A stretch of DNA of 64,000 nucleotides from Clostridia bacterium (GTDB lineage Bacteria > Bacillota > Clostridia > Christensenellales > Aristaeellaceae): assembly GCA_017484085.1 (NCBI GenBank), contig JAFUTW010000041.1:1-64000 (forward strand), written 5' to 3'. Shown here piece by piece: positions 1 through 8,029 of this stretch. The position numbers were made by a program, and so were the translations under genes. Below the pieces are notes generated by a model. The model saw only the letters and a program-made list of their open reading frames with translations, did not search any database and was not told the DNA's origin. How positions within the stretch are numbered: the first letter of the stretch is position 1; each line of letters begins with the position of its first letter.

Positions 1-88
1 CAGCAACTACACGTTCATCTGGGGCATGTGCGGCGAGAATCAGGAATTTGACGACATGGACAACATTGATCCCATGGACCTGCGGTGA
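1..88 (+). CDS. kduI: 5-dehydro-4-deoxy-D-glucuronate isomerase KduI, C-terminal end only
   Basis: Only the last 28 codons are inside the window; the frame starts at base 2 and stops with TGA at 86-88. The tail reads FIWGMCGENQEFDDMD and ends in MDLR, closely matching the conserved C-terminus of KduI (in the E. coli protein GMVGENQVFDDMD then DLR). KduI isomerises 5-keto-4-deoxyuronate from unsaturated hexuronates (pectin or glycosaminoglycan breakdown) to 2,5-diketo-3-deoxygluconate, the substrate of KduD. The next gene, 46 bases downstream on the same strand, fits KduD, which supports the assignment. The rest of the gene lies to the left. Confidence 0.85.
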   Translation, partial: SNYTFIWGMCGENQEFDDMDNIDPMDLR

Positions 89-134
89 TATAATGAGGGC
101 GTAACCCGATTGAAAGAATGAGGAGGAGATTCCA

Positions 135-938
135 ATGAATGAGTTCGCGAAGAATTTCAGTCTGGAAGGCAAGATCGCCCTGGTAACCGGCGCTTCCTAC
201 GGCATCGGCTTCGCCATCGCCACGGCGTACGCCAAGGCCGGCGCGACCATCGTCTTCAACGATATCAAGCAGGAACTTGTGGACAAGGGCCTGGCAGCTT
301 ACAAGGAGCTGGGTATTGAGGCGCACGGCTACGTGTGCGACGTGACGGACGAGGAGCAGGTGCAGGCTTTCGTCGCCAAGGTGCGTGAGGAAGTCGGCAT
401 CATCGATATCCTGGTCAACAACGCGGGCATCATCAAGCGCATCCCGATGCTGGAAATGAGCGCGGCGGACTTCCGCAAGGTCATCGACGTCGATCTGAAC
501 GCCCCCTTCATCGTCTCCAAGGCGTGCATCCCGGGCATGATCGAGAAGGGCCACGGCAAGATCATCAACATCTGCTCCATGATGTCCGAACTGGGCCGTG
601 AGACGGTTTCCGCTTACGCGGCAGCCAAGGGCGGCCTCAAGATGCTGACCCGCAACATCTGCTCCGAGTACGGCGAGGCCAACATCCAGTGCAACGGCAT
701 CGGACCCGGATACATCGCCACCCCGCAGACCGCGCCGCTGCGCGAGCGTCAGCCGGATGGCAGCCGCCATCCCTTCGACCAGTTCATCGTCGCCAAGACG
801 CCGGCCGCCCGCTGGGGCACGCCGGAGGATCTGCAGGGCCCGGCGGTGTTCCTGGCCAGCGACGCCTCCAACTTCGTCAACGGACACATCCTGTACGTCG
901 ACGGCGGCATCCTTGCCTACATCGGCAAGCAGCCGTAA
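135..938 (+). CDS. kduD: SDR-family 2-dehydro-3-deoxy-D-gluconate 5-dehydrogenase / gluconate 5-dehydrogenase
   Basis: Classical short-chain dehydrogenase of 267 residues. The dinucleotide-binding motif TGASYGIG is at residues 18-25, NNAG at 95-98, the catalytic serine near 148 and YAAAK at 161-165. The start is set by the AGGAGGAGA ribosome binding site ten bases upstream. Families this similar are annotated either as gluconate 5-dehydrogenase or as KduD; the kduI tail immediately upstream makes KduD more likely, reducing 2,5-diketo-3-deoxygluconate to KDG with NAD(P)H in the cytoplasm. The final KDG steps (KdgK, KdgA) are not in the window. A hairpin terminator follows, so this is the last gene of the hexuronate operon. 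Confidence 0.85.
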   Translation: MNEFAKNFSLEGKIALVTGASYGIGFAIATAYAKAGATIVFNDIKQELVDKGLAAYKELGIEAHGYVCDVTDEEQVQAFVAKVREEVGIIDILVNNAGIIKRIPMLEMSAADFRKVIDVDLNAPFIVSKACIPGMIEKGHGKIINICSMMSELGRETVSAYAAAKGGLKMLTRNICSEYGEANIQCNGIGPGYIATPQTAPLRERQPDGSRHPFDQFIVAKTPAARWGTPEDLQGPAVFLASDASNFVNGHILYVDGGILAYIGKQP

Positions 939-960
939 GCAGTCAACTCTTTCAAATGAC

Positions 961-987
961 AAAGCCGCTCCTTTCGGGGCGGCTTTT
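961..987 (+). terminator. Rho-independent terminator of the kduI-kduD operon
   Basis: AAAGCCGCTCC, loop TTTC, then GGGGCGGCTTTT: an 11-base stem followed by T residues, 22 bases after the kduD stop. Confidence 0.85.
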
Positions 988-1052
988 CCTATGGTATTTC
1001 TGTGAAATAAAGCTTTCATTTCAGCAAAGACGAAAAGAGAGGATATATTAAA

Positions 1053-1082
1053 TTGACATGAAGAGAATGGGTTTTATATAAT
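1053..1082 (+). promoter_or_regulatory. Consensus sigma-A promoter for the flavoprotein at 1132
   Basis: TTGACA at 1053-1058 and TATAAT at 1077-1082, both perfect, spaced by 18 bases. It lies about 50 bases upstream of the GTG start. No clear operator dyad was seen, so strong basal expression is expected. Confidence 0.8.
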
Positions 1083-1131
1083 AATAACAGGTTAAATAAC
1101 AAACGACCGTCTATGAAAAGGAGGAGAAAAC

Positions 1132-3006
1132 GTGAAAAAGACACTTGCCCTGCTCCTGGCTGTCCTCATGCTGTGCGGCATGACGGCGCTTGCAAGCGCT
1201 GCGGACGGCACCTACTCGGCTACTGTATCCGGCATGCACGGCCCCATGACCGTCGAGGTTACGCTGGCCGGCGACAAGATCGACAAGGTCGAGCTTGTGG
1301 ACAACGTTGAAACCCCCGGCCTCATCGACTGGCCCGCCAGCATCGTTACGGCGGCGATCGTTGAGAACCAGTCCCTGGATGTGGACGTCATCGCCGGCGT
1401 TACCATCTCCAGCCGTGCGATCATCCGCGGCACGGAAGAAGCGCTGAAGAGCGCCGGCGTGGACGTGGAGCCCTTCAAGGCGCCGCGTGAGCGCACTGTG
1501 AACCAGGACGCTGAATACGAAGCGGACGTCGTCATCGTAGGCGGCGGCGGCGCGGGCCTCTCTGCCGCTGTACGAGCGACTGAAGCGGGCGCATCCGTTA
1601 TCCTCATCGAGAAGATGGGCTTCCTGGGCGGCAACTCCATCATGGTCGGCGGCATCTACAACGCGCCGGATCACGAGTATCAGGATTACGCCGAGTTCCC
1701 CGGCAACCCCAACTCCCTGGTGGAAGATGCGCTCGCCGAGCCGCCTGTCAGCGGAGAGCATAAGGCGCTTCAGGAAGCGGTCGCTTACGAGTACGAGGAG
1801 TTCAAGAAGACCGACAAGGTCCTCTTTGACAGCCTCAACTGGTTTGCGCTGCAGACCTGGAACGGCGGCGACAAGCTGGCGATCCTGGATAACGTCAAGG
1901 TTCTGGCACAAGGCTCTTATGAAGGCCTCAAATGGCTGGAGAGCATGGGTATGGAATTTGTGCCCGGCGTCCATCTGGGCGGCGGCTCCCTCTATCCGCG
2001 CACCCATCAGGCGGTCATGCCTAACGGCACCGGCTACATCAAGGCCTTCCGCGATACGCTTGCAGGCCGTGACAACCTGACGATCCTTATGGACACTGAA
2101 GGCAAAGAACTCATCGTCGAGGACGGCCGCGTCACCGGCATCAAGGCCGAGGGCAAGGACGGCGAAACCGTCACCCTGAAGGCGAAGAACGGCGTCGTGC
2201 TGACCACCGGCGGCTTTGCCGGCAATGTCGAAATGCGCATGAAGTATTGCCAAGGAGAAAAGTGGCCGGACCTTGGACCGGGCCTCATCACTTCCAATAT
2301 GCCCGGCGTCACCGGCGACGGCATCCTGATGGCTGAAGCCGCGGGCGCGAAGCTCTTCAACATGGACCAGATCCAGCTGCTGCCCTTCTGCAACCCGCTG
2401 ACGGGCGCGACGGGCGACATTACGACCATCAACATCTACATCAACAAAGAAGGCAAGCGCTACGTCCGTGAGGACGGCCGCCGCGACGAGATGGCCTTGG
2501 CGACCATCGCGCAGACGGACAGCATGTATTATTCCGTTTACGGAACGGATGATCCCAGCCAGAACCGTTCTCTGGGCGGCATGACTGCGCAGTACTATCT
2601 GGACAACAACCTGTACGGCTACGTCATCGCGGATTCCCTGGAGGAGATCGCGGAGAAGATCGGCGTCCCGGCGGACAACCTGCTGAAGACGATCGAGGAC
2701 TTCAACGCACACGTCGAATCCGGCGAGAAGGACGAGTTTGGCCGTACGACGTACAGCACCAAGATCGAAGGCAAGTACTACATCGCCTATCCGCGCAAGG
2801 CAGCCGCGCACCACACGATGGGCGGCGTGCTGATCGATACCGAAGCGCATGCGCTGAAGGCTGACGGCTCCATCCTGCCCGGCCTCTACTGCGCGGGCGA
2901 GATCACCGGCGTTGTCCACGGCTCCAACCGCCTGGGCGGCAACGCGGTAGTGGACTTCACCGTGTACGGCGGAATTGCCGGCACCAATGCGGCGGCGGGT
3001 AAATAA
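1132..3006 (+). CDS. Secreted FMN-binding / FAD-dependent fumarate-reductase-family flavoprotein
   Basis: 624 residues, GTG start behind AAAAGGAGGAG. A signal peptide (about 1-23, ending LASA) is followed by an FMN_bind domain (about 25-110) and an FAD_binding_2 domain that opens with VVIVGGGGAGL near 133-143. The fumarate-reductase-type active-site motifs are present: HHTMGG at 560-565 and HGSNRLGG at 596-603, whose arginine (R600) matches the catalytic region of flavocytochrome c and urocanate reductase. The FMN attachment motif is atypical, D-V-I-A-G-V-T at 85-91 in place of DxxSGAT, though the acceptor threonine is kept. Likely an extracytoplasmic reductase of an alkenoic acid receiving electrons through its bound FMN; the substrate is unknown. 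Monocistronic, with its own promoter and terminator. Confidence 0.85.
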   Translation: MKKTLALLLAVLMLCGMTALASAADGTYSATVSGMHGPMTVEVTLAGDKIDKVELVDNVETPGLIDWPASIVTAAIVENQSLDVDVIAGVTISSRAIIRGTEEALKSAGVDVEPFKAPRERTVNQDAEYEADVVIVGGGGAGLSAAVRATEAGASVILIEKMGFLGGNSIMVGGIYNAPDHEYQDYAEFPGNPNSLVEDALAEPPVSGEHKALQEAVAYEYEEFKKTDKVLFDSLNWFALQTWNGGDKLAILDNVKVLAQGSYEGLKWLESMGMEFVPGVHLGGGSLYPRTHQAVMPNGTGYIKAFRDTLAGRDNLTILMDTEGKELIVEDGRVTGIKAEGKDGETVTLKAKNGVVLTTGGFAGNVEMRMKYCQGEKWPDLGPGLITSNMPGVTGDGILMAEAAGAKLFNMDQIQLLPFCNPLTGATGDITTINIYINKEGKRYVREDGRRDEMALATIAQTDSMYYSVYGTDDPSQNRSLGGMTAQYYLDNNLYGYVIADSLEEIAEKIGVPADNLLKTIEDFNAHVESGEKDEFGRTTYSTKIEGKYYIAYPRKAAAHHTMGGVLIDTEAHALKADGSILPGLYCAGEITGVVHGSNRLGGNAVVDFTVYGGIAGTNAAAGK

Positions 3007-3052
3007 AACCTGCCCGGCTGACGTACATACGGCTGATCACTGAATAACAGAA

Positions 3053-3090
3053 GGGCCTGCACTCCGGAATTACGGGGTGCAGGCCTTTTC
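3053..3090 (+). terminator. Rho-independent terminator
   Basis: GGCCTGCACTCCG pairs with CGGGGTGCAGGCC across a six-base loop and is followed by TTTTCT. It ends the transcript of the 1132 gene. Confidence 0.85.
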
Positions 3091-3143
3091 TCATACTGCT
3101 TCGTTAATACGGAAACAAAAAGCGAAAAACTTTTGATAATTGC

Positions 3144-3174
3144 TTGACAATGAAGTTACTTCATCAATTAATAT
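3144..3174 (+). promoter_or_regulatory. MerR-type promoter with dyad operator inside a 19-base spacer
   Basis: TTGACA at 3144-3149 and TAATAT at 3169-3174 are separated by 19 bases rather than the usual 17. Inside the spacer is the perfect dyad TGAAGT-T-ACTTCA (3151-3163). An over-long spacer carrying the operator is the architecture known for MerR-family activators, which untwist such promoters. A MerR-family gene (5447) lies directly downstream of the gene this promoter drives. An alternative -10, TATGAT at 3172-3177, would give a 22-base spacer. Confidence 0.65.
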
Positions 3175-3209
3175 GATCACAGGCAATTTGCCGGAAGGAG
3201 GAAAGGAAA

Positions 3210-5315
3210 ATGAAGAAATGGATGAGCGTTATCGCTGCTCTGCTGCTGTGCGTTTTCGCACTCGGCGCTGCTGCGGAAGACGCGCTGACCCCCGGCACCT
3301 ACGAGGTGTCTGCGGACGGCTTTGCAGGCAAGATCGTTCTGGATGTAACGATCGGCGAAGCCGGTGTGACCGCGGTTGAAGTCAAGGAGCACAGCGAGAC
3401 CCCCGGCATCGGCGAGACTGCGCTGCCCACCCTTGCGGAGGCTGCCGCGAGCACCGGCGCCTTTGAAGTGGACAGCGTCGCGGGCGCGACCTTCACTTCT
3501 CAGGGCTTCAACGCTGCGCTGGCTGCTGCCCAGAAGCTGGCAAAGGGTGAGTCCATCGAGGTTTCCACCGAAACCACGCTGGCGGACGGCACCTACACCG
3601 CTACCGTCCCGTCCCTCATCGACCTGGAAGGCCTGGTCAACGTCGGCGAGATGACGCTGGAGGCCACCTTTAAGGACAACAAGATCGAGTCCATCTCCGT
3701 GCCCAAGTACACGGATACCCAGGTCATCGGCGGCATCGCTTTTGAAGAGCTGTCCGAAAAGGTCGTGGCGAACCAGTCCACGGCGATCGACGCGCTCTCC
3801 GGCGCTACGGTCTCTTCCAACGCGTTCTTCGCCGCGCTGAATCAGTGCATCGAGCAGGCCGGCGGCGACCCGGCGGCCTTCAAGGCGCGCACCCTGGAGG
3901 CGCACAAGCCCGAGACCCTGACCTACGAGACGGACTTCGTCGTCGTCGGCGCCGGCATGGCGGGCCTCTCCGCTGCCATCGAGGCGGTTGACCAGGGCGC
4001 AAACGTCATCGTCTGCGAGGCGCAGGACGTGTTCTCCAACTCCACCAGCCGCTCCGTCGGCGAGGTCATGGGCGCGAACACGAAGGCACAGAAGGAAGCG
4101 GGCATCGAGGATACCGTCGAAGCCTTCTATGACGACATCTATTCCCTGTACAAGGATGAGCCGGCGCTCGATCCGGCCGTTCTCAAAAACATGGTCTACA
4201 AGTCCACCGACCTCAACAACTTCCTGCTGGACAACGGCTGGGAGGTCGGCGTGCTGACGAACGTCTCCAACAAGGGCGTGCGCGCGACCAAGCGCGGCCA
4301 CATCTCCAAGGGCGCCGGCTCCGGCCTCACCAACGCGCTGGTGAACTCCGCCCGCGCCAAGGGCGTCAACATCCTGCTGGGCACCACCGTGGATACCCTG
4401 CTGCAGGATGAAAACGGCGCGTACATCGGCGTGCATGCGACCACCAAGGACGGCGACGATATCACCGTCACCGGCAAGGCTGTCCTGGTTGCGACGGGCT
4501 CCTACTCCGCCAACCCGGAGATGCTGGCCCGCCTGAACCCGAAGATGGACAACATCGAAGTCCTGGTCGGCAGCGGCGACGGTTCCGGCTACAACATGCT
4601 GGAGAAGGCCGGCGCGGACATGATCCAGATCGACTACATCGCCATGATGTACTACTTCTACGGCGCCGGCTGGACGGAGTTCCCGGAGCTGATCCCCGAG
4701 TCCCCGACGATCCCCTGCTGCGAAGTGCTGTCCGTGGACGGCGCCGGCCGCCGCATCGTCTCCGAGGACGACTTCACCTTCGAATACACCAAGATCAACT
4801 ACAACGAAGGCTATCATGAGGGCTACTGCATCTACGGCCAGGCGACCGCTGACAAGTATCCGATCATGACCCGCCTGGGCCTCACCACCAACACCCACAA
4901 CGGCGATCCCTTCGGCTACAAGGAGGATTCCATCGAGGCTCTGGCCGCGGATGTCGGCTTTGATCCCGAAGTGCTGAAGGCCACTGTGGACCGTTACAAC
5001 GAGATGTGCGCCAAGGGCGTGGATGAGGACTTCGGCAAGGAGCCCCAGTATCTGGTCCCGATCGAGGCGCCCTACTATCTGCTGCGCATGCCGATGATCT
5101 GCACCGACGGCTACAACGGCGCACGCATCAACGAGCATGCCCAGGTCATCGATACCAACGGCCAGCCCATCCCGGGCCTCTACGCTGCGGGCGCTGTGGC
5201 CAGCGCGCAGGTGACCAACATCAACTACTTCGGCTGCGGCACCATGCTGCTCAACTGCGGCGTCTACGGCCGTGAGGCTGCGGACCACGTCGTCAGCACG
5301 CTGCTCAACAAGTAA
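3210..5315 (+). CDS. Secreted flavoprotein with two FMN-binding domains and an FAD reductase domain
   Basis: 701 residues; ATG preceded by GGAAGGAGG. Signal peptide to about residue 22, then two tandem FMN_bind domains, each with a flavinylation motif: D-S-V-A-G-A-T at 88-94 and the canonical D-A-L-S-G-A-T at 194-200. The FAD_binding_2 domain starts with VVVGAGMAG at 244-252. Unlike the gene at 1132 it lacks HHTMGG and the HGxNRLGG arginine; the equivalent stretch reads CTDGYNGARINEHAQ and the C-terminal FAD loop reads NINYFGCGT. It is therefore a diverged branch whose substrate probably differs from fumarate or urocanate. Two FMN sites could form a short electron wire to FAD. Expression is probably controlled by the MerR gene that follows. 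Confidence 0.85.
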   Translation: MKKWMSVIAALLLCVFALGAAAEDALTPGTYEVSADGFAGKIVLDVTIGEAGVTAVEVKEHSETPGIGETALPTLAEAAASTGAFEVDSVAGATFTSQGFNAALAAAQKLAKGESIEVSTETTLADGTYTATVPSLIDLEGLVNVGEMTLEATFKDNKIESISVPKYTDTQVIGGIAFEELSEKVVANQSTAIDALSGATVSSNAFFAALNQCIEQAGGDPAAFKARTLEAHKPETLTYETDFVVVGAGMAGLSAAIEAVDQGANVIVCEAQDVFSNSTSRSVGEVMGANTKAQKEAGIEDTVEAFYDDIYSLYKDEPALDPAVLKNMVYKSTDLNNFLLDNGWEVGVLTNVSNKGVRATKRGHISKGAGSGLTNALVNSARAKGVNILLGTTVDTLLQDENGAYIGVHATTKDGDDITVTGKAVLVATGSYSANPEMLARLNPKMDNIEVLVGSGDGSGYNMLEKAGADMIQIDYIAMMYYFYGAGWTEFPELIPESPTIPCCEVLSVDGAGRRIVSEDDFTFEYTKINYNEGYHEGYCIYGQATADKYPIMTRLGLTTNTHNGDPFGYKEDSIEALAADVGFDPEVLKATVDRYNEMCAKGVDEDFGKEPQYLVPIEAPYYLLRMPMICTDGYNGARINEHAQVIDTNGQPIPGLYAAGAVASAQVTNINYFGCGTMLLNCGVYGREAADHVVSTLLNK

Positions 5316-5325
5316 TGTTCATTTC

Positions 5326-5424
5326 ATTCAGCAGATAACCCTGCGGCATCGTCCGGAAAGACGGCACGCCGCCCCATACGGGGCGGCGTGCCTGAAACGG
5401 AGAAACGCGGGGCATCTGCTGAAT
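5326..5424. repeat. Inverted repeat plus strong hairpin between the flavoprotein and merR genes
   Basis: ATTCAGCAGAT (5326-5336) is repeated in perfect inversion as ATCTGCTGAAT (5414-5424). Between them GGCACGCCGCCCC (5363-5375) pairs with GGGGCGGCGTGCC (5380-5392) in a 13-base stem with a four-base loop and no T tract. The whole intergenic region could fold into one long cruciform. It may act as a partial terminator or an RNA-stability element ahead of the merR gene. Confidence 0.55.
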
Positions 5425-5446
5425 TGCTTTTACAGGGGAAAAAGCG

Positions 5447-6280
5447 GTGAAAGAAAATAAAGGATACGTCTATTCCTCCACGGAGCTCTCCCGGTATTAC
5501 GGGATATCCGTCAAGGGAATGGAATTCTACGAGCAGAAGAACCTCGTTCATCCGGAACGGATCGGCCCCGGAAAGACCCGGCGCTACAACCTGCTGGACT
5601 GCTACCAGCTCGCAGCGGCGCGCATGCTGCGCAACTGCGGCTTTAAAATCGAGGAGACGGCCGCCCTTCTGGAGCACAACCATCCCGGCTTTCTGTGGGA
5701 AGAGCTGGGGGACAGGGCGGAGCAGATCGAAGAGGGCATCCGCATGCAGGAAGGCGTGCTTCGCGGGATAGAGCGGATCCGCTCGGGGATCCGGAAGGTG
5801 GAAGAAGGGGATTTTGCGCCTTGCATAACAGCCTATGATGGGTATTACCGCCTGTTTATCCGCCAGTTTACGGGCATGCACACAAGCACCCGGCGCGAAA
5901 GCGACCAGCTGAGCCTGTGGAACAGCCTGATGCCGGTGACAGAAGCTTCCCTGCGCTTTGAAAAAGAAGAGCTGACAGGCGCGGGAGACAGGCTCAATAC
6001 CGAAGTGGGCATGATCATCTCCGAGGCGGATTTTGATGCTTTCGGCCTGCAGGAGACTGAGCGGGTGAAGCATAACGGCCCGGGCCGCGCGGTTTACGGC
6101 ATCGTTGAAGGGCCGGAAACGGAACTGGACAGCAAAAAGTGGCTGCAAGGCCTGCTCTCCTTTATATCGGAAAGAGGGCTGACCATCGCCGGGGACGGGT
6201 TTTCCCGGCTGATCTTCGTCATGCAGGACGGACAGGGTCTCCGCAAGCGTTATGACGAGGTATGGATCCCGGTAGAATAA
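5447..6280 (+). CDS. MerR-family transcriptional regulator with GyrI-like effector domain
   Basis: 277 residues, GTG start behind AGGGGAAAAAGCG. The N-terminal part (about 8-78) is a MerR winged helix: YSSTELSRYYGISVKGMEFYE, split by the RRYN wing, then a dimerisation helix at about 85-125. The remaining 150 residues resemble the ligand-binding domains of BmrR/Mta-like regulators. It follows the double-FMN flavoprotein gene in the same direction and probably activates the 19-base-spacer promoter at 3144 when it binds the flavoprotein's substrate (inference). No separate promoter was recognised, so it may be cotranscribed and autoregulated. Confidence 0.8.
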   Translation: MKENKGYVYSSTELSRYYGISVKGMEFYEQKNLVHPERIGPGKTRRYNLLDCYQLAAARMLRNCGFKIEETAALLEHNHPGFLWEELGDRAEQIEEGIRMQEGVLRGIERIRSGIRKVEEGDFAPCITAYDGYYRLFIRQFTGMHTSTRRESDQLSLWNSLMPVTEASLRFEKEELTGAGDRLNTEVGMIISEADFDAFGLQETERVKHNGPGRAVYGIVEGPETELDSKKWLQGLLSFISERGLTIAGDGFSRLIFVMQDGQGLRKRYDEVWIPVE

Positions 6281-6304
6281 GCAAAATGAACAGCAAAGAA
6301 AAAC

Positions 6305-6344
6305 GCTCCCGCAGCAGGCGATGAATCCTGCCGCAGGAGCTTTT
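6305..6344. terminator. Bidirectional terminator between convergent genes
   Basis: GCTCCCGCAGCAGG pairs, with two mismatches, with CCTGCCGCAGGAGC; it is flanked by AAAAA on the left and TTTT on the right. It serves merR on the plus strand and the ABC permease on the minus strand. Confidence 0.75.
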
Positions 6345-6367
6345 ATATGGTGATGACAGTGGTGCTA

Positions 6368-8026
6368 TTATACGCTGATGCTCCGTTTGCCCGTCAGCTT
6401 GAAGAAGAGCAGCATGGAGAGCACGGAGGTCGCCGTCAGCACGGTGGAATAGGCCGCCGCGTTGCCGAAGCAGTCGCGGATGACCTCCGTGTAGACGGAG
6501 ACGGTCAGCGTCTGGGTGGAAGCCCTGTAGAGCATGATGGAGGAGGACAGCTCGCTGATGACGGTGACCCAGCTCATGATCGCGCCGGCGATGACGCCGG
6601 GCATCATCATGGGCACCATGATCTCGCCGAAGCTGCGCACTTCAGAGGCACCCAGGGAGATGGAGGCCTCCTCGATGCTGGGGCTGATCTGGCCCACGAT
6701 GGCCGTCGCGCTGCGGATGGTGTACGGCATGCGGCGCACGGTCAGGGCCACAATGATGATCGCGGCGGTGCCGGTCAGCGCCAGCGGCGGTTTGGCAAAC
6801 GCGTACAGGAACGCGATACCCAAAACGCTGCCGGGGATGATGTAGGGCAGCATGGTCAGCGTATCCACGGTGCTGGTGAGCACGGAGCGCTTACGCACCG
6901 ACAGATAGGAGATCAGCGTGCCGATGACCACGACCAGGACGATGGCGCACAGGCCGAAGAGATAGGTGTTGGGGATGACCAGCGGGTTCTTGGAGAAGAT
7001 CGTCCGGTAGTTGACGAGGCTGAACTCGTTGGTGAACATGCCCGGGGTCGACTCCTTGAGGAAGGAGGTGATGATGACCGTGACCTGCGGCAGCATGCCC
7101 AGGAAGACCACGCCGTAGACGAAGAGGTAGCACAGCGCCTTGGACAGCGGGCGGACCTCACGCGGCTGCATGGGCTTCAGGGCGCTCATCGAGTAGCTGT
7201 GCCGCTGCGCGATCCAGCGCTGCAGGAAGAAGAAGACCAGCGTGATGAACAGGATGATGACGCACAGCGCGGCAGCAAAGTAATTGTCGTTGGTGACCTC
7301 GCCCATGAACTGGTTGTACAGCACGACGGGGAAGGTGCGGTAGCCTTCGCCGATGAGCATGGGCGTGCCGAAATCGGAGAACACGCGCATGAACACCAGC
7401 AGCGAGGAGGCGAGCACCGTAGGCAGGATGAGGGGCAGGATGATGCCCGTCACCCGCTGGAAGTTGCTGGCGCCCAGGCTTTCGGCGGCTTCATTGAGGG
7501 AGTTGTCCAGGTTTTCCAGCGCGCCGCAGACGTACATGTAGACCAGGGGGAAGGACTGCAGCGAGAAGACCAGGACGATGCCCGCAAAGCCGTAGATGCC
7601 CGGCAGCTGGATGCCGAAAAGCTTGTTGAAGAATCCGGTGATGATGCCGTTGCGGCCCAGCAGCTGGATCCACGCATAAGCGCCGATGAAGGGCGGGGAC
7701 AGGTAGCTGACGACGATGAGGATGTTGAGCGTCTTGGTGCCGCGGATCTTGACCTGCCTTGTGATGTAGGCCATGAGCAGGCCGAGGGTGGCGGCGATCA
7801 GTGTGGCCACGACGGTGACCTTGAAGGAGTTTTTAAGGGTGTTGGTGTAGTACTTGCGCGTGAAAAAGCGCGTGAAGTTCTCCATCGTGATGCTGTTCGT
7901 CTTGGGATCCAGTATGGAGCGGTACAGGATGAGGATCAGCGGGTAGACGACGAAAATGACGAACAGCGCCAGGACGATGAGCGTTAGCACGCGCCAGACA
8001 GGCGCGATCTTCTGCCGCTTGTTCAC
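6368..8026 (-). CDS. ABC importer permease with two fused BPD_transp_1 domains (Fe3+/FbpB type)
   Basis: 552 residues with about twelve hydrophobic segments arranged as two homologous halves, each with an EAA-like loop (EAAESLGASNFQ in the first half, EEASISLGASEVR in the second). This fused arrangement is typical of FbpB-like permeases of the iron(III)/thiamine/phosphonate importer group. GTG start at 8026 with GAGGGG upstream; it begins three bases after the ATPase gene, so the two are translationally linked. Third gene of a binding protein-ATPase-permease operon. The substrate cannot be told from this subunit. Confidence 0.85.
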   Translation of the reverse strand: MNKRQKIAPVWRVLTLIVLALFVIFVVYPLILILYRSILDPKTNSITMENFTRFFTRKYYTNTLKNSFKVTVVATLIAATLGLLMAYITRQVKIRGTKTLNILIVVSYLSPPFIGAYAWIQLLGRNGIITGFFNKLFGIQLPGIYGFAGIVLVFSLQSFPLVYMYVCGALENLDNSLNEAAESLGASNFQRVTGIILPLILPTVLASSLLVFMRVFSDFGTPMLIGEGYRTFPVVLYNQFMGEVTNDNYFAAALCVIILFITLVFFFLQRWIAQRHSYSMSALKPMQPREVRPLSKALCYLFVYGVVFLGMLPQVTVIITSFLKESTPGMFTNEFSLVNYRTIFSKNPLVIPNTYLFGLCAIVLVVVIGTLISYLSVRKRSVLTSTVDTLTMLPYIIPGSVLGIAFLYAFAKPPLALTGTAAIIIVALTVRRMPYTIRSATAIVGQISPSIEEASISLGASEVRSFGEIMVPMMMPGVIAGAIMSWVTVISELSSSIMLYRASTQTLTVSVYTEVIRDCFGNAAAYSTVLTATSVLSMLLFFKLTGKRSISV

Positions 8027-8029
8027 GGA

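Noticed and set aside
1111..5288. Very long minus-strand open frames opposite both reductases (602 and 703 codons)
   Set aside because: They are antisense shadows made by GC-rich codon positions; the plus-strand proteins have domains, signal peptides and ribosome binding sites, and the shadows have low-complexity Asp/Val/Ala/His-rich translations.
6347..7987. Plus-strand frame of 546 codons over the ABC permease
   Set aside because: Translation is a biased string of D, G, H, E and Q with no domain; the opposite strand encodes a clear permease.
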